Assembly: GCA_016788635.1 (NCBI GenBank)
Contig: JAEUSU010000001.1
Location: 1 to 64,000, forward strand
Reading direction: 5' to 3'
DNA from: Flavobacteriales bacterium
GTDB lineage: Bacteria; Bacteroidota; Bacteroidia; Flavobacteriales_F; PHOS-HE28
Length of the DNA stretch: 64,000 nt
Positions 42,813 to 51,984 of the stretch are shown here, one piece after another. The notes under the pieces were generated by a model, which had not been told where the DNA came from, made no database searches, and was given only the letters and a program-made list of their open reading frames with translations. Position 1 is the stretch's first letter; every line of letters starts with the position of its first letter. Made by a program: the position numbers and the translations under genes.

Positions 42813-44567
42813 TCAGCGGAACTGCAGGTCGTACAGCCGCCGATATGCGCCCCCCTTCTCCAGCAACTCCTGGTGGCTGCCCTGTTCGATGATAAGGCCT
42901 TGGTCCAGCACCAGGATCAGGTCGGCGTGTTGCACCGTGCTCAGCCGATGGGCGATCACCAGGCTGGTACGGCCTCGCGTCAGGCGTTCGGTGGCCTGCT
43001 GGATCAGCTGTTCACTTACACTGTCCACGCTGCTGGTGGCCTCGTCAAGCACCAGGATGCGGGGGGCTTGCACGGCCGCCCGGATGAAGGCGAGCAGCTG
43101 GCGCTGGCCGGTGCTCAGGGTGCTGCCGCGCTCGCCCAGCACCGTGTCAAAACCCAGTGGCAACCGCTCGATGAAGCTGGCCGCACCCACCTCGCGTGCC
43201 GCCTGGATCACGCGCTCGCGGCCGATCTGCGGATCGCCCAGGGTGATGTTGTTGTGCACGGTGTCACTGAAGAGGAACACGTCCTGTGGCACCACGGATA
43301 CGCTGTGGCGCAGATCATCCAGCTTCACGTCCCGGATGTCCTTGTCATCGATCCGTACGTTCCCCTTCTGGAACTCATACGCGCGGCTCAGCACGTTCAC
43401 GATGCTGGTCTTGCCCGATCCGGTGGCGCCCACCAGAGCCACCATCTGCCCGGCCTTCGCCTGAAAGCTGATGCCCTTCAGCACGAAATGGTCATCCTCA
43501 TATGCGAACCACAGGTCCTCCACCTCGATGTCCCCGCGCAGGCTGGTGAGCCGCTCGCGACCCGCGTCCGCGATGGCAGCCTCGGTATCCAGCACTTTGA
43601 ACACGCGCTCGCTGCCCACCATGCCCATCTGCAGCACATTAAAACGGTCCGCCAGCTGGCGGATGGGCCGGTACAGCATGCCGATGTAGAGGATGAACGC
43701 AAAGAGGTCGCCGAAGCTGGCCTCACCCACCAGCACGTCCTTCATGCCCCACCAGACCAGCAAGGAAAGGCTGATGGCCGAGAGGATCTCCACCACCGGA
43801 AAGAAGACGCTGTAGGCGAACACCGATCGGATATGCGCCCCGCGGTGCGCCTTGTTGATGGCGGCAAAACGCCGGCCCTCCTCCTCCTCACGCCCGAAGG
43901 CCTGCACGATGACCATGCCCTGGATGTGCTCCTGTACGAAGGCGTTCAGCCGGGCCACAGCCGTACGCACATCCTGAAAGCTTTTGCGGATGCTGTTCTT
44001 GAAGATGTTGGTGGCCCACAACAGCAGCGGGATAGGCAGCAGGCACAACAGGGCCATCTTCCAGTTCAGCACGAACATCACCACCACCACCACCACGAGC
44101 TTCAGGATGTCGCCCATGATCTCCAGCAACCCCTGCGAAAAAATGTCGTCGATGGTGCCGATGTCACTGATCACGCGCGTCACCAGGGTGCCGATGGGCG
44201 TGCGATCGAAGTAGCGCATGCGGAACTGGACGATCTTGCGGAATAGGCGGTCGCGCAGGTCGAAGGTGACGGCCTGGCCCAGCCACGAGGTGGTGTAGGT
44301 CTGCAGGAATTGCAGGGCCGCCTCGATCAGCAGCAGCGCGGCCACCACCCAGGTAAGGAAGAGCAGCCCCGCCCCATCGCCACGCAGGGCATGGTCATCG
44401 ATCATGCGGCCCATGAGCATGGGGCGCACCACGCCCACACCCGCCAGCAGGATGGTGAGCGCGAACGCGAAGAGGAAGCGGCCCCGGTAAGGACGCACAA
44501 AGCCCAACACCCGCCGGAACAGGCCCAGATCGAACGCTTTGCCGGAGGCGGTGGCCGTATCGCTCAT
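42813..44567 (-). CDS. MsbA-type ABC exporter (fused permease and ATPase)
   Basis: A 584-residue half-transporter that works as a dimer. Six membrane helices lie in residues 20-310 and the ATPase follows: Walker A GATGSGKTS, Q-loop VVPQDVFLFS, signature LSTGQRQ (in place of LSGGQ), Walker B ILVLDEATSSVD, and the His switch VIAHRLS. The substrate could be lipid A precursors or another hydrophobic compound; neighbours do not decide it. Its ATG overlaps the truA stop by 4 nt (ATGA), so it is the second gene of a truA operon. Confidence 0.92.
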   Translation of the reverse strand: MSDTATASGKAFDLGLFRRVLGFVRPYRGRFLFAFALTILLAGVGVVRPMLMGRMIDDHALRGDGAGLLFLTWVVAALLLIEAALQFLQTYTTSWLGQAVTFDLRDRLFRKIVQFRMRYFDRTPIGTLVTRVISDIGTIDDIFSQGLLEIMGDILKLVVVVVVMFVLNWKMALLCLLPIPLLLWATNIFKNSIRKSFQDVRTAVARLNAFVQEHIQGMVIVQAFGREEEEGRRFAAINKAHRGAHIRSVFAYSVFFPVVEILSAISLSLLVWWGMKDVLVGEASFGDLFAFILYIGMLYRPIRQLADRFNVLQMGMVGSERVFKVLDTEAAIADAGRERLTSLRGDIEVEDLWFAYEDDHFVLKGISFQAKAGQMVALVGATGSGKTSIVNVLSRAYEFQKGNVRIDDKDIRDVKLDDLRHSVSVVPQDVFLFSDTVHNNITLGDPQIGRERVIQAAREVGAASFIERLPLGFDTVLGERGSTLSTGQRQLLAFIRAAVQAPRILVLDEATSSVDSVSEQLIQQATERLTRGRTSLVIAHRLSTVQHADLILVLDQGLIIEQGSHQELLEKGGAYRRLYDLQFR

Positions 44568-45310
44568 GCGGGGATGAAGGGATAGGCGATGCGTTCGAGA
44601 TAGAGGCCGTTGGCCGGTGCGCTCTTGCCCGCCCGGCCGCGATCGCGCGAGTCCAGGATCTGCTTCAGTTCGTCCACGCCGGCCATGCCCTGCCCCACGC
44701 GCACGCAGCTGCCCACGATGGCACGCACCATGTTCCTCAGGTAGCGGTCTGCCGTGATGGTGAAAAGGGAGTGAGGACCGTCACCAGTCCAGAGAGCTCC
44801 ATGCACATGGCAGCGGGAGGTGCGGTTGTCGCTGCCGGTCTTCTGGAAGCCGCTGAAATCCTGCTCTCCCAGAATAGCCTTGCATGCCTCATTCATGCGC
44901 TCCACATCCAGCGCAGCACGCAGGTACCACGAACGCCCGGTGAGAAAAGGGTCCTTCTGGCGGTGCACCTGGTAGGTGTAGGTGCGTGCCGTGGCGCTGA
45001 AGCGGGCGTGCGCATCATCCGGCACGCGCAGGATCCGCATCACGGCGATGCTCTCCGGCAGCAAGCCGTTCAGGCTGTTCGTGAAACGATCACCCAGATC
45101 ATCCGCTTCGGCATCGAAGTGAAGGAAGAAACTGTGCGCATGCACACCGGTGTCCGTTCGTCCGCAGCCCACTGCGTTCACCTTTTGCTGATGAAGGGCC
45201 GTGGCCAGTGCGCGCTCCACCTCCGCCTGCACGCTGGGTGCCACGGGCTGGTTCTGCCAGCCCCGGTAGGGCGTGCCATCGAACCGGATCTCAAGGAAGT
45301 AGCGGGGCAT
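44564..45310 (-). CDS. truA: tRNA pseudouridine(38-40) synthase TruA
   Basis: A 248-residue enzyme modifying uridines 38-40 in the anticodon stem-loop. The catalytic Asp lies in VGCGRTDTGVHA, and family segments are EIRFDGTPYRGWQNQP, DFSGFQKTGSDNRTSRCHV and RNMVRAIVGSCVRVGQG. The length is normal. A TAACTTCG box is at 45361-45368. It is divergent from the phosphodiesterase gene and overlaps the ABC exporter gene by 4 nt downstream. Confidence 0.95.
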   Translation of the reverse strand: MPRYFLEIRFDGTPYRGWQNQPVAPSVQAEVERALATALHQQKVNAVGCGRTDTGVHAHSFFLHFDAEADDLGDRFTNSLNGLLPESIAVMRILRVPDDAHARFSATARTYTYQVHRQKDPFLTGRSWYLRAALDVERMNEACKAILGEQDFSGFQKTGSDNRTSRCHVHGALWTGDGPHSLFTITADRYLRNMVRAIVGSCVRVGQGMAGVDELKQILDSRDRGRAGKSAPANGLYLERIAYPFIPA

Positions 45311-45360
45311 CGGCGATCAAGCGTCAGCATCCAGGGGACCCCCAGCGCGACGAAGGGCCG

Positions 45361-45368
45361 CGAAGTTA
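45361..45368 (-). promoter_or_regulatory. -7 box TAACTTCG for truA
   Basis: TAnnTTCG match, 50 nt before ATG 45310. Confidence 0.5.
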
Positions 45369-45385
45369 GGCGGGACAAGGACCCT

Positions 45386-45393
45386 CATCTTTG
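45386..45393 (+). promoter_or_regulatory. -7-like box CATCTTTG, 6 nt before the phosphodiesterase start
   Basis: [TC]AnnTTTG match close to ATG 45400; it supports that ATG over an upstream TTG. Confidence 0.45.
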
Positions 45394-45399
45394 CCCGCC

Positions 45400-45915
45400 A
45401 TGCGCATCGGCCTCCTGAGCGACACCCACGGCTGGCTGGATCCCCGGCTGAAGGCGCATTTCGCGGCATGCGACGAGATCTGGCACGCGGGAGACATTGG
45501 TGGCCTGGAGGTGGCCGAAGAGCTGGCGCGGTGGAAACCGCTGCGCGCGGTATGGGGCAACATTGACGATGCCCGGGCACGATCGGCCTTCCCCGAACAT
45601 CAACGCTTCAACCTGAACGGCGTGCGGGTGTGGATGACGCACATCGGGGGGCGGCCGCCGAAGTACAATGATGCCGTGGCCCGCGAACTGCGCACCGCGC
45701 CCCCCACCCTCTTCATCTGCGGCCACACGCACCTGTGCACGGTGAAGTTCGACGAGCAGCTCGGTTTCCTCTACATGAACCCCGGCGCGGCCGGGCGGCA
45801 CGGCTTCCACCAAGTGCGTACGGCATTGAGGTTCCGCATTTCGGATGGGAAGTTGGCCGAATTGGAAGTGATCGAACTGGGTCTGCGCAGCGTCTCACCG
45901 CAGTCGGTCGGCTGA
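45400..45915 (+). CDS. YfcE/MJ0936-family metallophosphodiesterase
   Basis: ATG 45400 gives 171 residues. It begins MRIGLLSDTHGWLDPRL with the metal-binding Asp and His, then HAGDIGG, VWGNID, and the His ligands in THIGG and CGHTHLCTV, ending with the conserved YMNPGAAGRHG. Relatives hydrolyse phosphodiesters with Mn2+ or similar metals; the physiological substrate is unknown. The 3-prime end overlaps the convergent DUF4293 gene by 21 nt. Confidence 0.92.
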   Translation: MRIGLLSDTHGWLDPRLKAHFAACDEIWHAGDIGGLEVAEELARWKPLRAVWGNIDDARARSAFPEHQRFNLNGVRVWMTHIGGRPPKYNDAVARELRTAPPTLFICGHTHLCTVKFDEQLGFLYMNPGAAGRHGFHQVRTALRFRISDGKLAELEVIELGLRSVSPQSVG

Positions 45916-46371
45916 ACGCACCAACTCCTCATCCTTGCGGATGCCGCGTTCCGCCAGCCAGCACAGCAGCAGCACGGCAAAGGGAATGAAGATGGCGGGT
46001 TTCAGGCTGCGCTCCACCGTGGAGACCGTGCCCAGGTAGCTGCCGATGGCATTGTGGGCGAAAAAGAGCGCGGCCGTGATGCCAAAGGTGAGCAGGTGGG
46101 CCGAGCGCACCACGCGCAGTTGCCGCGGGCGGTTCCGGTAGAGCAGGATGGCGACAAGCAATACACCACCCAGCAGCAGCACAAGCCACGGAATGGGCAC
46201 GCGCAGCGGCATGTCCTGAAAGGGTACCCCGGCCGGGTCCACCACTCCGCTCAGGCGCAACTCGGCATCCACCCCTTGGGCCGTATGATAACTGGCCAGC
46301 GGGAGCAGGGCCATAAGGGCGAGCAGAAGGATGGAAAGAGCGAGGTAGAGGGTCTGACGGCGCTGCCACAT
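45895..46371 (-). CDS. DUF4293 family integral membrane protein
   Basis: ATG 46371 opens MWQRRQTLYLALSILLLALM, the usual beginning of DUF4293. A CAACTTCG box is 5 nt upstream, which supports this start over one at 46419. The 158-residue protein has four membrane helices (two around residues 10-35 and 60-80, two more around 90-145). Function unknown. Its 3-prime end overlaps the convergent phosphodiesterase gene. Members are common near rho in Bacteroidota; here rho is divergent, 192 nt away. Confidence 0.85.
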   Translation of the reverse strand: MWQRRQTLYLALSILLLALMALLPLASYHTAQGVDAELRLSGVVDPAGVPFQDMPLRVPIPWLVLLLGGVLLVAILLYRNRPRQLRVVRSAHLLTFGITAALFFAHNAIGSYLGTVSTVERSLKPAIFIPFAVLLLCWLAERGIRKDEELVRSADRLR

Positions 46372-46376
46372 GGCCG

Positions 46377-46384
46377 CGAAGTTG
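46377..46384 (-). promoter_or_regulatory. -7-like box CAACTTCG, 5 nt before the DUF4293 start
   Basis: [TC]AnnTTCG match close to ATG 46371. Confidence 0.4.
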
Positions 46385-46563
46385 CACACAAGCGGGCGAG
46401 GGTTGATTGGTGGATCCATTCCCAGGCATTAACATTGCACCGCTTTCCCTCCGGCAGTGCCTTCCGCGCCGCCGTGATCCGTTCCCCCCGATAACGTTCG
46501 CATTCACAAGGCCGCTCCAGGCTTTTCACAGGCTCAACGGGCCTTTCCCATTCCAGCACACGC

Positions 46564-48327
46564 ATGTTCACCGAACAGCAGTTGAACGAGATGAAGCTCA
46601 GCGAGCTCAAGGAGGTCGCCAAGAGCCTGCGCATCAAGAAGGCCGACACCCTGCGCAAGCAGGACCTGGTCACCAAGATCCTGTCCGAGCAGGAACTCCT
46701 CGCCAAGGCCGAAGGCAAGCCGGCCCCCCTGACCGACGACACGGATATCGCCGCCGCAGCCGTGGCCGACGAGGTGGAGCCCGTCGTGGACGAGCCCGTG
46801 GAGGATGAGAACGGTGACGACGATGAGGATGAGGCCGATGAAGAGGGTGAGGATGAAGAGGGCGAGGACGAGGAGACCGGCGAGGGATCACCCACTGACG
46901 CTGCCCCAGAACGCGCACCCGCCCCACCGGTGCGTGAAGAACCCCGTGGGGAACAACGGCATGAGGGGCGCGACCAACGGCGCGAGCGCCTGGACCAGGG
47001 CCGCCCTGACCGGGACCGCCGCCATGAACGCGACCGCGGCCCACGCGACCAGCAGGACCAGCGCCCGCGCGAAGAGCGCCAAGGACAGCAGGGCCAAGGG
47101 CAACAACGGGACCAGCAGGGGCAACACCGCGATCAACAGGGACAACGGCAGGACCAACGTCCGGACCAGCGGCAGGACCGCCCCCAGCGGGAACAAACCC
47201 CGCCGCTGGCCTTCGATGCCTTTGTGGAGACCGAAGGCGTGTTGGAGATCATGCCTGAGGGTTATGGCTTCCTGCGCAGCAGCGACTACAACTACCTGGC
47301 CTCGCCGGATGATGTGTACGTGAGCCAGCAACAGGTCAAACAGGCCGGGCTGAAGCTGGGCGATACGGTGAGCGGCTTCGTGCGCCCGCCCCGCGAAGGC
47401 GACAAGTTCTTTCCGCTCGTGAAGATAGACCGCATCAATGGCCGCGATCCCGAGTGGGTGCGCGACCGGGTGCCCTTCAAGTTCCTTACACCGCTCTTCC
47501 CCGATGAGAAGTTCAACCTCACCGGCAAGAACCCCAACCTCAGCATGCGCGTGCTGGACCTCTTCGCGCCCATCGGCAAGGGGCAGCGCGGCCTGATCGT
47601 GGCCCAGCCGAAGACCGGCAAGACCGTGCTGTTGCAGGATGTGGCCAATTCCATCGCCGCCAACCACCCCGAGGTCTACCTCATTGTGCTGCTGATCGAT
47701 GAACGTCCGGAGGAGGTCACGGACATGGCGCGTAATGTGAAGGCCGAGGTGGTGGCGAGCACCTTCGATGAACCCGCCTCGCGCCACGTACAGGTGGCCG
47801 GTATCGTGCTGGAGAAGGCCAAGGCACTGGTGGAATGCGGCCACGACGTGGTCATCCTGCTCGACTCCATCACCCGCCTGGCACGGGCTTACAACACTGT
47901 ACAACCCGCCAGCGGCAAGATCCTCAGCGGCGGCGTGGATGCGAACGCATTGCAGAAGCCCAAGCGCTTCTTTGGTGCGGCGCGGAAGATCGAGAACGGA
48001 GGCAGCCTGACGATCCTCGCCACCGCGCTGGTGGACACCGGCAGCAAAATGGACGAGGTGATCTTTGAGGAGTTCAAGGGCACGGGCAACATGGAGTTGG
48101 TGCTCGACCGGAAGATCAGCAACCGCCGCATCTTCCCCGCCATCGACATCATGAGCAGCGGCACCCGCCGAGACGACCTGTTGCACCACAAGGATGTATT
48201 GCAACGCACCTGGATCCTGCGCAAGCACCTGGCCGACATGAACCCCGTGGAGGCCATGGAGTTCACCAAGACCCGCATGGAAGGCACCAAGAGCAACGAG
48301 GAGTTCCTCGTGTCCATGAACGGCTGA
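46564..48327 (+). CDS. rho: Transcription termination factor Rho with long disordered insertion
   Basis: A 587-residue hexameric RNA helicase. Residues 1-45 are the helical Rho N-terminal domain. Residues 55-110 are acidic (runs such as [18 protein letters not shown]). Residues 120-212 are an Arg/Gln/Asp/Gly-rich low-complexity stretch ([18 protein letters not shown]). The RNA-binding cold-shock domain follows ([20 protein letters not shown]), then the ATPase with Walker A QPKTGKT at 348-354 and [14 protein letters not shown]. Normal Rho is about 420 residues, so the insert adds about 160. Disordered Rho inserts occur in Bacteroidota, and in Bacteroides one drives phase separation. Confidence 0.95.
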   Translation: MFTEQQLNEMKLSELKEVAKSLRIKKADTLRKQDLVTKILSEQELLAKAEGKPAPLTDDTDIAAAAVADEVEPVVDEPVEDENGDDDEDEADEEGEDEEGEDEETGEGSPTDAAPERAPAPPVREEPRGEQRHEGRDQRRERLDQGRPDRDRRHERDRGPRDQQDQRPREERQGQQGQGQQRDQQGQHRDQQGQRQDQRPDQRQDRPQREQTPPLAFDAFVETEGVLEIMPEGYGFLRSSDYNYLASPDDVYVSQQQVKQAGLKLGDTVSGFVRPPREGDKFFPLVKIDRINGRDPEWVRDRVPFKFLTPLFPDEKFNLTGKNPNLSMRVLDLFAPIGKGQRGLIVAQPKTGKTVLLQDVANSIAANHPEVYLIVLLIDERPEEVTDMARNVKAEVVASTFDEPASRHVQVAGIVLEKAKALVECGHDVVILLDSITRLARAYNTVQPASGKILSGGVDANALQKPKRFFGAARKIENGGSLTILATALVDTGSKMDEVIFEEFKGTGNMELVLDRKISNRRIFPAIDIMSSGTRRDDLLHHKDVLQRTWILRKHLADMNPVEAMEFTKTRMEGTKSNEEFLVSMNG

Positions 48328-48340
48328 CCGGCTCGCCGGC

Positions 48341-48814
48341 ATGAAGCTCACCCTGATCACCGCCGCAGCGGTCATCGCGCTCAGGCTCGGTCTCACGCTG
48401 GCTGGCCGCGCCCCCGAAGGCACGGACTTCATGCTGGTGCACTTCCTGGCCCTGGTCACCATCGTTTTCTTCACCGGAAGGGCCATGCTCGCAGAGGAGG
48501 TGCGCACCCCATTCCCCGATCTGTTGCGCGACGGTTTCCGCAATGCCGCGCTGTATGCCCTGCTCATGGGCCTGTACCTCTGGATCCACTACACACGCAT
48601 CGAACCCGGCTTCTTCCCGGACCGCATCGGATCATTGGTGGCAAAAGGCGTGGCCGAGGGGCAGCCCGAAACAGTGATCCGCCCGCGCATCGAGCGGTTC
48701 TTCACACCGTTCAATTACGCCACCATCACCTTCTTCGCCTTGCTCTTCGCAGGCGCCATGAACGCCTTCGTGATCGGGCTGCTGCACCACAAGGTGCTGC
48801 GCCGCTTCAGTTGA
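48341..48814 (+). CDS. Membrane protein, DUF4199-like, function unknown
   Basis: A 157-residue protein with four predicted membrane helices: [59 protein letters not shown], and [20 protein letters not shown]. The overall pattern, with a long loop before the last helix, resembles DUF4199, but that is tentative. It lies 13 nt after rho and is probably co-transcribed. It is convergent with mpl. Confidence 0.6.
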   Translation: MKLTLITAAAVIALRLGLTLAGRAPEGTDFMLVHFLALVTIVFFTGRAMLAEEVRTPFPDLLRDGFRNAALYALLMGLYLWIHYTRIEPGFFPDRIGSLVAKGVAEGQPETVIRPRIERFFTPFNYATITFFALLFAGAMNAFVIGLLHHKVLRRFS

Positions 48815-48862
48815 TCCGGCACATGAAGCTTCCCCTTGGTCTAGGCATGTTCCGCGTCAGGT

Positions 48863-50224
48863 TCACGCGATGAACGCCTCGGCCAGCGCCTGCTGGTCCA
48901 GTCCGCCGAAGTTGCCGCTGCTCATCATCAGCAACACGGCGCGCTCGCTGGAACCACGTCGCACAGCACCCATCACCTGCACGGGATCGGTGATCACCTC
49001 CAGGTCCGCGCGCCCAAAGGCGGCCTTGATGCGCTCCGGAGGAATGGGAGGCAGCCGCTTCAGCTCCACCGCGTGCGGATCATAGAAGACCACCGCGCGG
49101 TCGGCATGGTCCATGGCGCCAGCGTACTGGTCCAGGAAACCCTCACTGAGGCTGCTGAAGGTGTGCAGCTCCATGCAGGCGGTGAGCGCACGGTCCGGGT
49201 ACTGCTCGCGCACCGCGTCCACGGTCGCCTTCAGCTTGCTGGGGGAATGAGCGAAATCCTTGAACACGGTGCGCCCCCCCGCATCCGCCAACCGCTCCAG
49301 TCTTCGCGCCGCGCCCGTGAAGGAGCCGATGGCCTTGTAGAAGTTGGAAGCGCCGATGCCAAGCTGGTGGCACACCATGCGCGCGCCCTCCAGGTTCATC
49401 AGGTTGTGCCGGCCGAACACACGCAAAGGCACTTCACCTTGTGAGGTCTCCAGGATGGTGGTGCCATCCGCGATCCGATGCGGCGGAACACCGTAGGGGA
49501 TCCGCATAGGGCCACCCTCCTCCTCTTCGCACAACCGCTTCACCTCGTCATCCGCCGCGCAATAGATCAACTTGCCACCGGGCTCAACGCTGTGGATGAA
49601 GCGCCGGAACTGCTCCACGTAGTCGGCGTAGGTCTTGAAGACGTTGATGTGGTCCCACGCGATGCCGCTGATGAGGGCGATGTCCGCCTTGTACAAGAGG
49701 AACTTCGGCACGCGTTCAACCGCCGAGGCCAGGTACTCATCCCCTTCAATGATGGCCACCTGCGCGGTATCGCTCAGCTTCACCATACAGTCAAAGCCTT
49801 CCAGCTGTGCACCCACCAGGTAGTCGAACTCCACCCCTGCATGGCGCAGCACATGCACGATCATGCTGGTGATCGTGGTCTTGCCATGGCTGCCGCCGAT
49901 CACCACGCGGGTCTTGTTGCGCGTGCGGTCGTGGAAGTAGGAAGGATAGCTGAAGATGGGCAGACCCAGCTCCTGCGCACGCACCAGTTCGGGGTTGTCA
50001 GCGCGGGCATGCATGCCCAGGATCACCGCGTCCAGATCGGGCGTGACATCCTGCGGATGCCAGCCCATTTGGTCCGGCAGCAGGCCCAAGCGGTCCAGGC
50101 GGCTGCGGCTGGGCTCGAAGATCTCGTCGTCACTGCCGGTCACTTCATAGCCCTGCTGGTGCAAGGCGATGGCCAGATTGTGCATGGCGCTGCCGCCGAT
50201 GGCAATGAAATGGACCTTGGGCAT
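48863..50224 (-). CDS. mpl: Mpl: UDP-MurNAc:L-Ala-gamma-D-Glu-meso-DAP ligase
   Basis: ATG 50224 gives 453 residues; a CAAATTCG box 4 nt upstream supports it over a start at 50278. It starts MPKVHFIAIGGSAMHNLAIA, has the ATP-binding GGSHGKTTITSM, then IIEGDEYLASAV, and the Mur ligase C-terminal domain with DFAHSPSKLKATVDAVREQY. Mpl reattaches recycled murein tripeptide to UDP-MurNAc, so the peptidoglycan is probably of the meso-DAP type and the cell recycles it. It is distinguished from MurC by HNLAIALHQQG and the AHSPSK segment. Confidence 0.92.
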   Translation of the reverse strand: MPKVHFIAIGGSAMHNLAIALHQQGYEVTGSDDEIFEPSRSRLDRLGLLPDQMGWHPQDVTPDLDAVILGMHARADNPELVRAQELGLPIFSYPSYFHDRTRNKTRVVIGGSHGKTTITSMIVHVLRHAGVEFDYLVGAQLEGFDCMVKLSDTAQVAIIEGDEYLASAVERVPKFLLYKADIALISGIAWDHINVFKTYADYVEQFRRFIHSVEPGGKLIYCAADDEVKRLCEEEEGGPMRIPYGVPPHRIADGTTILETSQGEVPLRVFGRHNLMNLEGARMVCHQLGIGASNFYKAIGSFTGAARRLERLADAGGRTVFKDFAHSPSKLKATVDAVREQYPDRALTACMELHTFSSLSEGFLDQYAGAMDHADRAVVFYDPHAVELKRLPPIPPERIKAAFGRADLEVITDPVQVMGAVRRGSSERAVLLMMSSGNFGGLDQQALAEAFIA

Positions 50225-50228
50225 GGGG

Positions 50229-50236
50229 CGAATTTG
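50229..50236 (-). promoter_or_regulatory. -7-like box CAAATTCG, 4 nt before the mpl start
   Basis: [TC]AnnTTCG match close to ATG 50224. Confidence 0.45.
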
Positions 50237-50331
50237 GACCTGTTTTCCATGACCTGGGGAGCCTAATAAAGACCACACATCAACCGGTCGCTGTCAGCAT
50301 ATGAACCTCGGGGATGCACGATATTCGTCCC

Positions 50332-51201
50332 ATGCAACTGCACCCCATAAACACAGGCTACTTCAAGCTCGACGGCGGCGCCATGTTCGGCGTGGTGCCC
50401 AGGATGCTCTGGAGCAAGCAGCATCCGCCCGACGAGAAGAACCTGTGCACCTGGGCCATGCGTTGCCTGCTGGTGGAGACCGGTGGCCGCCTGATCCTGA
50501 TCGACAATGGCCTGGGCGATAAACAGGACGCCAGGTTCTTCAGCCATTACGAGCCGCACGGCGATGCCACATTGGTGAGCAGCTTGAAGGCCCACGGCTA
50601 CACGCCGGACGACATCACGGACGTATTCCTCACCCACCTGCATTTCGACCATTGCGGGGGCAGCATCCGCTGGAACAGTGCGCGGGATGGCTTCGAGCCC
50701 GCCTTCCGCAACGCCACCTACTGGAGCAATTCATACCACTGGAAATGGGCCACCCAGCCCAACCCCCGCGAAAAGGCCAGCTTCCTGAAGGAGAACATCC
50801 TGCCCATCGAGGAAAGCGGCCGCCTGAAGTTCGTGGACGTGGGCCGGCGCAGCGCTGAGGAGAACCTGTTCATCCCGGAGGTGTTCCCCGGTTTCGGCGT
50901 GCTGCTGGTGAACGGCCATACCGATGCGATGATGATCCCCTTCCTGGAATACAAGGGGCGCACGGTGATCTTCATGGCCGACCTGCTGCCCAGCGTGCAC
51001 CACATCCCCCTGCCCTGGGTGATGGGCTATGACACGCGGCCCCTCCTGACCCTTCAGGAAAAAGGCGATGTGCTTCAGCTTGCGGCGGAGAAGGAGCACG
51101 TGCTCTACTTCGAGCATGATGCGCACAACGAATGCTGCACCGTTCAAGCCACCGAAAAAGGGGTGCGCTTGAAGGAGACCTTCCCTTTGAGCGCGGTGTG
51201 A
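50332..51201 (+). CDS. MBL-fold metallo-hydrolase
   Basis: ATG 50332 (MQLHPINTGYFKLDGGAMFG) gives 289 residues; an ATG 18 nt upstream is possible. Zinc ligands are in FLTHLHFDHCGG, with a further His in VNGHTDAMM, Asp in IFMADLLPS, and His in FEHDAHN. The arrangement fits the broad glyoxalase II/lactonase-like hydrolase group, but the substrate cannot be read from the sequence. It sits between divergent mpl and the downstream SRAP gene, whose ATG is 3 nt after its stop, so these two are probably an operon. Confidence 0.87.
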   Translation: MQLHPINTGYFKLDGGAMFGVVPRMLWSKQHPPDEKNLCTWAMRCLLVETGGRLILIDNGLGDKQDARFFSHYEPHGDATLVSSLKAHGYTPDDITDVFLTHLHFDHCGGSIRWNSARDGFEPAFRNATYWSNSYHWKWATQPNPREKASFLKENILPIEESGRLKFVDVGRRSAEENLFIPEVFPGFGVLLVNGHTDAMMIPFLEYKGRTVIFMADLLPSVHHIPLPWVMGYDTRPLLTLQEKGDVLQLAAEKEHVLYFEHDAHNECCTVQATEKGVRLKETFPLSAV

Positions 51202-51204
51202 GCG

Positions 51205-51984
51205 ATGTGCTACACCGTCGCCTATCTGAACAAGCGGAAAGTGAAGTACGCCGAACGCGCAGGGGCGAACGCGGAGGAAATACGGGAACTTGAGCGTCAA
51301 CTCGAGGACCTCACCGCTGCCGAGCCCGGACAATACCACATCAGTGGGTTCACCCATCCACAGTTGCTGTGCTTCACACGTAAGAACGGACCGCGCCTTG
51401 ACCTCTTTCGCTGGGGGCTCATCCCGCCTTGGGTGAAGGATGCCGCACAAGCCGCCAAGCTGAGCCGCCAGACGCTGAACGCGCGTGGCGAGACGATCTT
51501 CGATAAGCCGGCCTTCCGCCATGCGGCGGCCTGCCAGCGCTGCCTGGTGCTGGTGGATGGCTTTTTCGAGTTCCACCATGTGGGCAAGGTGTCCATCCCC
51601 TTTCATATCAAGCTCCGGAACGAGGAGCCGATGGCCCTGGGCGGTCTGTATGAGCACTGGACGGATCCTGGTGGCCAGCGGATAACGAGCGTAAGCCTGG
51701 TGACCACGCGCGCCAACACCACCATGGCACGCATACACAACAAGCCCGGAGAAGCGGGGCCGCGCATGCCCTTCATCGTGCCACGCGAGCTGGACAATGA
51801 TTGGCTCGCACCAGCCGATAACGACAACGACAAAGCCCGCGTGGAAGCGCTGATCAGACCCTTTCCGGAAGATGAACTGGATACCTACCCCGTGCCACCA
51901 CTGCTGGGCAAGCGCGCCATTGGCAATATGCCCGAAGCGGTGAAGCCCCATTATTGGCCCGAACTACAGACGGAACTGTTCTGA
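51205..51984 (+). CDS. SOS response-associated peptidase (SRAP, YedK/HMCES-type)
   Basis: A 259-residue SRAP protein. Met1 is removed to expose catalytic Cys2 (MCYTVAYLN). Other conserved parts are FRWGLIPPWV, LNARGETIF, CLVLVDGFFEF with Glu, and IHNKPGEAGPRMPFI with the His. The protein forms a covalent link with abasic sites in single-stranded DNA and protects replication forks. An extra helix (ERAGANAEEIRELERQLEDL) sits near the N-terminus. Its stop abuts that of the convergent comEC gene with no base between. Confidence 0.92.
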   Translation: MCYTVAYLNKRKVKYAERAGANAEEIRELERQLEDLTAAEPGQYHISGFTHPQLLCFTRKNGPRLDLFRWGLIPPWVKDAAQAAKLSRQTLNARGETIFDKPAFRHAAACQRCLVLVDGFFEFHHVGKVSIPFHIKLRNEEPMALGGLYEHWTDPGGQRITSVSLVTTRANTTMARIHNKPGEAGPRMPFIVPRELDNDWLAPADNDNDKARVEALIRPFPEDELDTYPVPPLLGKRAIGNMPEAVKPHYWPELQTELF

